64,000 nucleotides of DNA, from the NCBI GenBank assembly GCA_905196835.1, contig CAJJWN010000003.1, positions 1 to 64,000 of the forward strand. Reading direction: 5' to 3'. The notes under the pieces were generated by a model. The model was not told the origin of the DNA and did no database searches. It worked only from the letters and a program-made list of their open reading frames with translations. Made by a program: the position numbers and the translations under genes. Origin of the DNA: an uncultured Prevotella sp. GTDB taxonomy: Bacteria > Bacteroidota > Bacteroidia > Bacteroidales > Bacteroidaceae. Numbering within the stretch: the first letter of the stretch is position 1; each line of letters opens with the position of its first letter. This document shows positions 37,201-43,024 of the stretch, piece after piece.

Positions 37201-39800
37201 GGGCCTAATATGCCTACTGCGCTTTCCAAGGAGGTCGAGCCAAACTCGCTACCCTGTGCAGGTTCCTCAAATCTCGGGCCTATGGTGTTTTCGCCTCCCT
37301 TGTTCTTATCGACAAGCGAGAGCGTCTGCTCCTGGCGGATGTCGTTCCACACGGCGTTGTTTACGCCCGATATGGCGTTGTAGAGGAAGCGCACGCGATT
37401 AGCATCGGGGTTCTTGGCGTACATGGGTATGTTGGTGCCGGTGGACTGCATGATGTTGTTCCACAGCACAGAGTTTATAACGAGGGCGTAGTAGTTGATG
37501 TACACGCCGCCGGTCTGCGAGGCGTTTGGGTCGGTAAGGTCGGTCGCGGTTACGCACTTGTTGTTGACGATGGTGTTCTGAAGGAGCACTCCGCCCTGGT
37601 TGCAGTACACCGCGCCGTTGCCCGAGGCCGTGTTGTTGGACACTACGCAGGTAGAGAGTATAAGGTAGTCGGGCAACGCGTGCTTATCGTCGCTATTGTC
37701 AAGGTAGACTCCCGCGCCGTTGCGTGCGGAGTTGTTGGCGAGCATGGAGCGGTGTACAAGGCCCTGGTCGTCAACGTAGACACCGCCGCCGTTCTGGTCG
37801 GAGTTGTTGTTGTATATGAGCGACGACTGCACGCGGCCGTTGCGCAGATATACGCCGCCGCCGTTGCCCGTGGCGTTGTTCTCGGTCACGGTACAGTTAG
37901 TAAGGTAGGCGTTCTCGCCGTCCATGTAGACACCGGCGCCGCGGTCGGTATAGAAGTCGTCAAGCCCAGTGCCTCCCTGGGCATAACCGCCCATTATGGT
38001 TACGCCGTCGAGCGTGGTAACCTGCGTGAAGGGGTCTTCGTCCTGCATGGGGGCAAACCATACCACGTGGCGCGAGTCTGAGGTAAGCGTCCACTTGTTG
38101 CCGTTGAGCGCCAGGTTCTTGCGGTCGTAATAAGCCGCCTTGAGCACGGTAGTATGCTCAAACTCCCACGGCATTACTTCCTCGCCTTCGGGCTTCGACT
38201 TCATCGTGCGCGCCGTCTTCGACGTTTCGCCGCCTGCAAAACCGCCATAGACGCTGATGCCGTCGCGCATCCGGAACGAGGCCGAATAGCTTGCGTTGGA
38301 GATTAGCTGCGTCTGCGGCTCATACTCGCCTGCGGCTATCCACACCTCGCCGGGCTGTCCGCCGGGATTGTTGTCGGCCAGGTCGTCAATCATGCGCTGT
38401 ATGTCGCCGGAGGCGTTGGTCCACGACGTGCCGTCGCCCGTACCGCCCTGCGTGACGTAGCGTATGCGCCCTGCGGCTACGGGCTGGTACTCGAAGGCGC
38501 CAATGTCTATTGTGCCCTGCTGGCGCCTGTCGCCGTTAAGGTCAACCGAGCCGTATGTCCCGGCTGCATACGCGCCGTCATTGCCGGCATCGACAAGGGG
38601 CGTAGCCTCCATGGGCTCCCATGTCCAGAGGGGGTACAGGGAGTGGAGTATGTCGTAGTCGGTATCGAAACCGGTCTTGAGCGACGGCGAACTGAAGTGG
38701 GGGCCGCCGTCCTCGTTGTTCTTGGCGGCAAGGTAGACGTTGCCATTTGCCGGTTCTCCCTCAGCGTTGGCCTCGGGGTATGCGCAGTGGTCGAAGCCGG
38801 GGCGCGTCTGGTCGGTCGAGGTTAGGAGGGAGTTGCCCCATATAACGGTGTTGTAAACATAAGCCTCGCTGCCGTCGGCACCCGAGCCGGTGTTGCGCGT
38901 GATGGTTGAGTTAACCACACGGGCGGCATTATTTTCGAGACGCACTCCGCCATTCTCGTTGTTGAATATTGCGGTGTTGACTATCGTGCCGGCACCTGCC
39001 AGCCACACGGCTCCACCCTGGTTCTCGGCCACGGCACGCTCTCCGGCGGCGTTGTTGAAGAAGCCGCAGCGGTCGATAAGACACTCCTGGCCGTTGACAT
39101 TCTTGACCGTATTGCTTACATACAAGGCTCCTCCTTGGTTGGCGTAGTTCTCTATGAAGAAGCAACGCTCTATGCGGTAGATGCCGCCGCCGCTGTTGTC
39201 GCCCGTGACGTATATGCCTGCGCCCACGCCGCCGTCGCCGGAGTAATGGCCGCGGGCTATGGTTACGCCGTTGACTACGGTGGGCAGGGTGTTGTTGTTG
39301 CCGCTCTGCGGTGTCGGCTCGAGGTTAAGTGTGAGCACGTGCAGGGCGTTGTCCCCGCGCGTAGCGTTGCCGGGGAAGATGAGGCTGGCGTCTTTCACGC
39401 TGTCGTCCCTGCCAATATCGCCCGTAAGCACGGTGCGGTACTTCATGCGGTATGCCTTCTTGTCGATTACCTCGCGGTTGTCAATGGTATTGCCGTCTTC
39501 GCCCGAAAAGCCGCCGTAAAGGCTGACGCCTGACTCTAACGTGTAACCGCCTTCGGGCACTACGTATGAGTTTCCGCCGCCTGCAGCCTCGTAACCTTTC
39601 ACCCAAATCTCGTCTCCGGCCTTGGCGGTGCCGATGGCTTGCTGAAGAGTCATCGCCGTGCTCCATGTCGAGCCGTCGCCCTGCTCCGTTACCTTTTCGG
39701 CCTCTTTCGTTACATAATACCGCTTACCCTGCGCCTGCATGGCGAGGGGCAGCATGGCGAAAGCCGCAAGTATATATAAAACACGTAAAGTCTTTGTCAT
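28221..39800 (-). CDS. Giant multi-module right-handed beta-helix surface protein with T9SS-like C-terminus
   Basis: 3,859 residues. A signal peptide (MTKTLRVLYILAAFAMLPLA) is followed by eight modules of roughly 350-550 residues. Each opens with a YYV/IYV...G.SW..A strand (RYYVTKEAEKVTEQGDGSTW; RIRYVTQGGTGDGTSW; VVYVDAACTEPEHHGSSW; RIYYVRTNGSDNNNGLSW and others), continues with beta-helix coils rich in GGGVY and NCTV/NCVV turns, and closes with a DIGAFEY / DLGAYE / DAGAYE motif, the choice-of-anchor-Q type. A non-helix region of about 500 residues follows. The last 75 residues (ISVYSADGIMVAQRV, then TVKTVKLKIKN) resemble a type A sorting domain of the type IX secretion system. It probably acts at the cell surface as an adhesin or polysaccharide-binding protein; a lyase activity, common among beta-helix proteins, cannot be ruled out. 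It lies 459 bases downstream of the fimbrial lipoprotein genes on the same strand. In-frame tandem duplications are visible. Confidence 0.85.
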   Translation of the reverse strand: MTKTLRVLYILAAFAMLPLAMQAQGKRYYVTKEAEKVTEQGDGSTWSTAMTLQQAIGTAKAGDEIWVKGYEAAGGGNSYVVPEGGYTLESGVSLYGGFSGEDGNTIDNREVIDKKAYRMKYRTVLTGDIGRDDSVKDASLIFPGNATRGDNALHVLTLNLEPTPQSGNNNTLPTVVNGVTIARGHYSGDGGVGAGIYVTGDNSGGGIYRIERCFFIENYANQGGALYVSNTVKNVNGQECLIDRCGFFNNAAGERAVAENQGGAVWLAGAGTIVNTAIFNNENGGVRLENNAARVVNSTITRNTGSGADGSEAYVYNTVIWGNSLLTSTDQTRPGFDHCAYPEANAEGEPANGNVYLAAKNNEDGGPHFSSPSLKTGFDTDYDILHSLYPLWTWEPMEATPLVDAGNDGAYAAGTYGSVDLNGDRRQQGTIDIGAFEYQPVAAGRIRYVTQGGTGDGTSWTNASGDIQRMIDDLADNNPGGQPGEVWIAAGEYEPQTQLISNASYSASFRMRDGISVYGGFAGGETSKTARTMKSKPEGEEVMPWEFEHTTVLKAAYYDRKNLALNGNKWTLTSDSRHVVWFAPMQDEDPFTQVTTLDGVTIMGGYAQGGTGLDDFYTDRGAGVYMDGENAYLTNCTVTENNATGNGGGVYLRNGRVQSSLIYNNNSDQNGGGVYVDDQGLVHRSMLANNSARNGAGVYLDNSDDKHALPDYLILSTCVVSNNTASGNGAVYCNQGGVLLQNTIVNNKCVTATDLTDPNASQTGGVYINYYALVINSVLWNNIMQSTGTNIPMYAKNPDANRVRFLYNAISGVNNAVWNDIRQEQTLSLVDKNKGGENTIGPRFEEPAQGSEFGSTSLESAVGILGPSGLSADYWQNHTISYYWKPINGSNLWARGMALGQLPTEVVLAPEIDIAGGLFAQKPAVGAFHVERSQIVPALEDGNTLVVYVDAACTEPEHHGSSWATAYRSLNDAIAFFAGLTDQSSITIFNNGNEQAGWTGFNNITNLEIRVLEGNLWPRYAFVNEDPKTATLDILAMPGDRQLRIVGGYPEEIKTDAAAQRDPLNHRSQLNGNTGGSTLEDGLYHVVTVEPGARVVLDGFHIINGYAAGTATLQYGAGMFVRQDATVTAANCIFENNTAATGAAIYAADAAILTLQNCVVNNNTNTDASAPVIQTAQSGNLVMQHVTVVNNVGAAPENNNLYATSFSAGNVNAPENGTIGGKNNTLTLATIGETGAKNFANPTNKAGATLGFDTYLGGYSSFRPLTSSAEAGNNIINQASGTDVTAIPTDITAINDRDLGGVPDLGAYEADLPKAGRIYYVRTNGSDNNNGLSWGTAFATVRKAVETANDGIIINGEKPQVWVAAGTYAQSPKTGSDNCFEILDGVNVYGAFPKTGNPGMDDRHPFISDYVYNNYAGTYSPDDYETILTPSSTSGNRRVLGQEDEYNPVRFGGSEPSYRYEQVGEGEGNYIRTADGVFTYGATWDGFTLYNGYLDSDDLQYINSSYARDGGAGARIFTGVTLSNCIVTGNKNDASKTGNSIYATQTRGGGVYCDEGTLVNCYIINNTLGKSQQYTSYGGGCYMFSGTAYNCVISENKTNGYHTDGAGIFIENAEFYNNTIVKNTSNGTVRGNGGICIWTSGPSSQLTIYNCIVLGNSALTGNMIGSGDIAVSSNGGYINCNYSITSNVTNASRNNGAITYNNSVVKSTSIFTDYNNGNYRLGSMDGVNMGIDEPVVNGKTINLADYTDMDFTDRIKDCRVDAGAYERNNADNVAPENQNGRYVYYVTWNGAESMVANSLANAACAEKLQIVLDAAGEQKKNNPSAEVVVKVAGYEDFVYHANTLANVNDPMSYSYTVPYGVVLEGGYSDQDNNWNDDGSRNAMERPTKLSAVYEGTTTTQAVNGYHAVTFGAKPEGWTETGENADAQTVIDGVWLVDGSATSMAGGGDDTRGGGAIVPAWGHVRNCVVTGNAAVDGGGLYLMPGATVSGTLVYGNTATGNGAGIYAENDGAGIYAENDGAGDDNRAHIISCTIAGNEAADGGGGLYLEDGASMQVNTVVWGNTAPTGNNVSGVTGQPFVDTRLARVYNITDKTEFYPFNNCFIESMELPSDFINTSMQSDADVYFADVDDEHSDYRLKELSPLIKHGADDKYFDDFVSEFNVAAADMQGTERYEDVGKLDAGAFAYSGGILPDKLFTRIFVSQGTNVKLSEGKDMLDYLGRSFYTSFPTLEDALAYIRKMRENRTDGANDDTPFEILVARGTYKPTNMRTDAASGVAHDQRLYSFVVPQNVSIYGGFEGNENYSSDDQLTYIPAEEEDLEIEYDKNINNLLSKRTFSDFNGNGIEEPWELEQQTILSGAINASATARNVYHVLLTNDTDAAHGVVLDGLTVMDGETYHKMSNASEQNEAGRGGGLYSNGVGYTISRCRFLNNFGVRGGAVFMRDARLNVIGSMFAGNGTVDNYTTAQYQKPRGGAIFLSGVSSEKSDAALFAVNSLFVNNETAGEGGAIGTNYAEGIVTNYDPVINLMNCTFARNKAKTNAVIYNHNGKSKMTNTLLWGNESETYDGETDTQHFIISHSASDYNYGNLFGGTDGKPGSTAGDGNILLSETNNDTFGPRFTSPSTTAGVAGNSSTNLWNPAAISVVTDKGDGLNPDDNNNTEDAYTEWFTESNTGLTDYAKTYMNGSYDRYSGPLNYDENGNQIIKRTIDIGVYEYQYESNFQNMVAIYVATEEAGRKDGSDWANATSDLRGAIVGASNPKQNGGDRTIYVRDGVYELDRLSGGAAFTANITDNASINWSGLTIKGSCTGVGLGDEAQQDFSNQSVIRNHAATTTNQLMAVRANSGKYVRIEGFTFINESYGGTGIDATTNDANSTFILANSALRQTATGVNISGNTGSVLIYNTLFADGGTGLNVQSGADNVTLVNTTFANNSVADMNAGLSNVYNSVSWNNTAQNMQETEGHRNKVFTFTDEDADNNADIQKGPNFVDPLNTDASLRDYHIRPSLTLLDKGDNALYAQHVLNDGNASLANEKDLGNNARVTDPSIDIGAYEYEAPLQPIVYVRADLSIQNPDGKSWDTALGDLQGAADLASIYAHDDEEKTGYVFVDRSVKDADLRITLPRTKVYGGMNRETSDVDYDENGTIDNNKVKQVVDALLNERAGLIERTSTYRSTLRYVTVNAEGSVVDGFEVNDSAAVKNGYLSTSVVKGNVTGADGGILYNSLVYGNVSGVKAVNVTATVSADGATGNIAKVDGNANNRAGVTETETNTYVTSDDWKYQLMETSRDIDGGTLQDLEPYTDMVGHERDIAGNKRIRIRDKVDNGCFETWYITADASVTDTDYPHGQSVVYVMAGSGADAEGAELTVEGAELTVEKKYTESSPFNPGVLLLEHRAGLRVKGNGEADGDTYGDDGNNVGLSYVIVERSVPEGKVDMAYVPFNATIQNGGGVKLQRYNARERADYEYTFNKDNGAWADFTDTYDGSYGLLLDNTAGKAATVRFVGKGDSRQDYVYREGKGITDAAKTVRLKKENHSEPWATPQSGGNKFTHKENMSWNLFGSPYLCAMNYDDMEYGRVIYGYQNDNYVTVNTDVETTPAGHIPAGDAVFTQTATLKDYETFGVSPRGDEKSGGAYGSMAPVELSITRTGETRAADGGEAQADVLQLGAVEPAEARTDFDMGADGVKWMADGVAQIYAVQGGGRYSLLSAVNVEGKVAVGVSVPEAGMYTIAVPDDCLADGYETVVLEDNVAHKTVDLLEGGYDFTTAVPGDIEGRFAVSFNRMVDDGCNDGIRAYSAQPGMVRVEGVEAGDRISVYSADGIMVAQRVAASSAEDIAASVAAVAVVKVERDGKTVKTVKLKIKN
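33739..33792. repeat. 27-base in-frame tandem duplication in the giant gene
   Basis: Two exact 27-base copies (33739-33765, 33766-33792) encode the repeated peptide GIYAENDGA twice, with a partial third copy after. The change is a whole number of codons, so reading frame is kept. An 18-base duplication near 29679-29720 (GAELTVEGAELTVE in protein) is similar. Confidence 0.85.
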
Positions 39801-40259
39801 AGCTTTGTATGTTTTATTTCTTCGTTTCGTAATTCATTGAGTGTCAGTACATTATCCGCAGCCTTGCAAAAGGCCGCCTTTCGGCCTGCAAAAGATGCCC
39901 TTTAATGGCCTCAAAGGCCGTCTTTAAGAGCCTTAAATGCCGTCTTCTTGATTGGAGAGGACGGCTCCCACTATACGTGAGGACGGCTCTCACTGTGCTT
40001 GAGGACGGCTCTCACTGTGCTTGAGGACGGCTCTCACTGTGCCGTTCCCCCGGATTTGCAATCCGGGGGTGCTTGCTATAAGGATTTTTAATCCGATTGG
40101 CTTTCATGCTTAAGCGGATTGCAAATCCTGATAGTACACTCATGCGGATTGCAAATCCGCATGAACGGGCACTGGATGCCGCATCCTTGTGGGCATGACG
40201 GTTACCGACCGCCTGGCTCAAATCCGCATGAATGGGCGGCAACGTTCTCTGCCGCTGAC
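39801..40259. repeat. Repeat cluster upstream of the giant gene
   Basis: No gene. It holds (i) GGCCGTCTTT-type palindromes at about 39860-39940; (ii) a 22-base tandem array (GAGGACGGCTCTCACTGTGC core) at 39957-40043, 3.9 copies; (iii) GGATTTGCAATCC/CGGATTGCAAATCCG palindromes at 40047-40070 and 40112-40165. Whether a promoter for the giant gene lies here is unclear: no TAnnTTTG box was obvious on the minus strand near 39801. Confidence 0.7.
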
Positions 40260-41510
40260 TTATTCTCCGGTATCGGTCGTTTGCGTAGAGCCGTCGTTGA
40301 AGGTTATGTCCTGACTTGTGTTAATATTTGAAAGACCGCTTATCGTCGTATTTATCTTGTACCAAGATGCTTTCTTAAGCGCACCGCCGGTAAAGTTGAA
40401 CGTGTAGTTTCCTTTTATATTTTCAGTCTGATTATCATCTTTTACATGATTGGCCGACAGGTCAAACACTATCTTGGGCGTGCTTACGCCATCGGGAAAC
40501 ACGTAATGGTAAACGCGTCCGTTGCGCTGGCTTATGGGCGAGGTGAACACACTAAGGAAGCTCTTGCCGCCAAGTATCTTGTTTTCTTTGCCTGTACACA
40601 AATCGGGGAAGAGCCTGCCTTTGCCGGAGCTTGCTATGTCGGTGGATGCATTGTCTCCGTAAAACGTAAAGTTTTCCACCTTTACATCAGTATATTCAGG
40701 GTATGCGTTGGCCGCATCCCACTGTATGTCTATCTTCGCGGCGAGGCGTGTCAGCGTCATGCGCGGCATGTCCTCGTCTTCCCATTCCGCCTTCTGCTCT
40801 ACGGTGAAGTCGCGGATGCCGGTCGCATCCTTGTAATATCCAGTGGCTACGCTAAGAAACTTGGCTACGTCCATCGTGCCGTTGGCCGTAGCGTAATCGT
40901 TGGATATTTCAAGGCTGGCGAAGCTCGGGGTTGCGTCATCAGATTCGTCAATCGCATTAATAGCAGTCTCAAGCGGCGCCCCTTCACCATTGCTATACGT
41001 CACTCCGTAGAAGCGCACCTTGCCTTCGGGCAGGTCTAACGGCACCCAGTAATAGCCCTGCGCGTCGATGCCTGCGTCGTAATCAGTCTTGTCTACATAT
41101 ATTACACTGTGCCTGTCAGCTCCGGGAATGTTATCGTTTCCTGATACTCCGTCAGGATATTCTATCATCACGGCGAGCTTGTCCCAAGCTATGCCCTCGC
41201 CCGTAGACTGGCCTGGGTCACCTACGCGCGTGCCGTCGGAAGATGGGATGTTGAGGTAGAGGCGCACCGTCTGCCGCTCCACTTTTGACGTACGCCCGCC
41301 TCCGTCGTCGTCGCTTGAACAGGAGAAGAGGGAAAGGAGGATGAAAGCCCCCACAAAAACAACAGCTCCTCCAAAGCCAGAGGGAACAGCCCCCTCCAAA
41401 CCTCCCCGAGGGGAGGCTACTGGCCGCTTGGGGAAAGCGGAGATACGAATGCCAATTTTGTTGAAGAAGGCGAGGATTTTAGTTTTTATCGAATATCTTG
41501 TCATAAGCAT
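40260..41510 (-). CDS. Fimbrillin family lipoprotein (minor pilin-like)
   Basis: 416 residues. The lipobox is LLSLFSC near residue 64, preceded by an unusually long n-region that includes a translated GC-rich repeat (SPRGGLEGAVPSGFGGAV). The mature part is a two-domain beta sandwich with RQTVRLYLNIPSSDGTRVGD and, near the end, NYTFNFTGGALKKASWYKIN, as in FimA/Mfa1-like fimbrillins. By order in the locus it may be a tip or accessory subunit (FimC/Mfa3-like). It shares its 5' leader and N-terminus (MLMTRYS) with the Mfa2-like gene at 41625-42737. No ATG nearer the hydrophobic core exists. Confidence 0.75.
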   Translation of the reverse strand: MLMTRYSIKTKILAFFNKIGIRISAFPKRPVASPRGGLEGAVPSGFGGAVVFVGAFILLSLFSCSSDDDGGGRTSKVERQTVRLYLNIPSSDGTRVGDPGQSTGEGIAWDKLAVMIEYPDGVSGNDNIPGADRHSVIYVDKTDYDAGIDAQGYYWVPLDLPEGKVRFYGVTYSNGEGAPLETAINAIDESDDATPSFASLEISNDYATANGTMDVAKFLSVATGYYKDATGIRDFTVEQKAEWEDEDMPRMTLTRLAAKIDIQWDAANAYPEYTDVKVENFTFYGDNASTDIASSGKGRLFPDLCTGKENKILGGKSFLSVFTSPISQRNGRVYHYVFPDGVSTPKIVFDLSANHVKDDNQTENIKGNYTFNFTGGALKKASWYKINTTISGLSNINTSQDITFNDGSTQTTDTGE

Positions 41511-41624
41511 TATCTTTAATTTTTACCGGGAGAGCTGGGAGCTCTGAGAGAACTGAGAACACTGTGAGTGCCTGACCTCAAGCGGACCGGGGCCTCCCCT
41601 CGGGGAGGTTTGGAGGGGGCTTCC
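41511..41624. repeat. Shared leader and GC-rich repeat between fimbrial lipoprotein genes
   Basis: This gap reads nearly the same as 42738-42855, including GGGAGAGCTGGGAGCTCTGA-like units, the string GTGCCTGACCTCAAGC and a CTCCCC-GGGGAGG palindrome followed by TTTGGAGGGGGCTTC. The similarity continues into the first codons of the two downstream genes. Confidence 0.75.
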
Positions 41625-42737
41625 CTACATCTCCACGTCGTGACTGCCGCCGGGTTTCCAGTCGAGCGTTACGCTGACGCCCACCTCTGGCGACTCTGTG
41701 GTGACCGAGCCGTCGTCCTTGATTACTCCTTTTATTATCTTCACGCCGCCGGCAGGCAGAGGCTCGCTTATGTGGAGCACGCTCTCCGTAATCTTTCCTG
41801 CCATGGAGACGTACACCTTCACCTGCCAGATGCCGTCGGCCGCATCGCCTGCCACTGCGTCGCGCGACGGCATAGCCACGGCATAAAGGCAGTGGTAGGC
41901 ATCGTAACGGGTGGTCCACATGCGCACGGCGGCCTTGCGGTCAAACGAATAGAGGCTGTCGTTCACGGCGAAGCCTGACGCCATGCCGTCAACACAACCC
42001 GTGACGCTCTCCGGCTGCGCCGCGCTGCCAAGCACCACGGCCACGGCGCTGTTCACCATGTACAGGTCGGAGCGGTACGTGCCCGTGCGGCCTTCTACCG
42101 GCATATCCATACGTGCCGAATATATGGCGCGGCGATGGCTGTCTACCGTGTCATGCTCTATCACGCCCGACACGGCGAGCGCATCCTCGCCGTCACGCCC
42201 CTCAACGGCTACGGCGGCCTCGTCGGCCGCACCCGAAAGCGTCAGGTGGCGGTAGTCTGCCTGCTTGAGATAATAAGTGAGCGAGGCCGACGACGCGTCG
42301 ATAACGGTGCTCTGCCAGTGGCTACGGCGGCCTTCGACGAAGAACGAGAGGTCGAGGTCGTGGGCAACGCCACTGAACACACCGCCAAGCTCGCCCTCAA
42401 CATGGGCGGCAATGCCCTGTTCCCCCGCCGAATAAAACACATCTGCCACCTCTGCTTGCAGGTCAACGGAGCGGTGAACGGCATAGTTGACGGCATAGTT
42501 GACGCCGCACTTAGACAAGTCCTCGTCGATGCAGGAGGTTAACGCGGCGACGGCAAAGGCGAGGCAAGCTAAACAGAAGCCTCCACCGAAGCCCCCTCCA
42601 AACCGGAAGGGGAAGCCCCCTCCAAACCTCCCCGAGAGGAGGCCCCTGTCCGCTTGCGGGCTTGGCGCAATGGGGTTGCTGCTGTTGGGAGTATTTAAGT
42701 TAGAGTTAGTATTCATTGAATATCTTGCCATAAGCAT
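41625..42737 (-). CDS. FimB/Mfa2 family fimbrial anchor lipoprotein
   Basis: 370 residues. The lipobox is AALTSC near residue 66. It is followed by IDEDLSKCGVNYAVNYAV, whose EDLSKCG pattern is the usual start of mature Mfa2/FimB anchors. These anchor the assembled fimbria in the outer membrane and limit its length. The n-region holds a translated repeat (RGLLSGRFGGGFPFRFGGGF) before the hydrophobic core CLACLAFAVAAL. A 12-base tandem duplication gives NYAVNYAV. It lies between the minor and major fimbrillin genes. Confidence 0.82.
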   Translation of the reverse strand: MLMARYSMNTNSNLNTPNSSNPIAPSPQADRGLLSGRFGGGFPFRFGGGFGGGFCLACLAFAVAALTSCIDEDLSKCGVNYAVNYAVHRSVDLQAEVADVFYSAGEQGIAAHVEGELGGVFSGVAHDLDLSFFVEGRRSHWQSTVIDASSASLTYYLKQADYRHLTLSGAADEAAVAVEGRDGEDALAVSGVIEHDTVDSHRRAIYSARMDMPVEGRTGTYRSDLYMVNSAVAVVLGSAAQPESVTGCVDGMASGFAVNDSLYSFDRKAAVRMWTTRYDAYHCLYAVAMPSRDAVAGDAADGIWQVKVYVSMAGKITESVLHISEPLPAGGVKIIKGVIKDDGSVTTESPEVGVSVTLDWKPGGSHDVEM

Positions 42738-43024
42738 TATCTTTAATTTCTACTGGGAGACCTGGGAGAGCTAAGAGCTCTGGGAAAACTGGGAGTGCCT
42801 GACCTCAAGCTGGCCGGAGCCTCCCCTTGGGGAGGTTTGGAGGGGGCTTCGGTGGGGCTTTAGAGGAGGCTTTTGTAGGGCCTTTTTTTTCGGGCTTCTC
42901 ATGCGGAAGATTAACGGTTATCCGCCGTCCGCCCGATTTGCTGGCGGCAGACCTACGAAAGTCTGCCGCCATTGGTTGCACAGCCTGTGGCTTGCTGATG
43001 ATGCAATGCGCAGGCAGTGATTTG
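42738..43024. repeat. Leader of the Mfa2-like gene and spacer after the major fimbrillin
   Basis: 42738-42855 is the second copy of the leader described at 41511-41624. 42880-43020 contains unique sequence including a CGGCAGAC-type inverted repeat (GCTGGCGGCAGACCTACGAA and GTCTGCCGCC), which may terminate the fimbrillin transcript (minus). Confidence 0.55.

Noticed and set aside
39957..40043. Possible CRISPR array (22-base repeats)
   Set aside because: Units are directly adjacent with no spacers and differ at several bases, so it is a tandem array; no cas genes are nearby.
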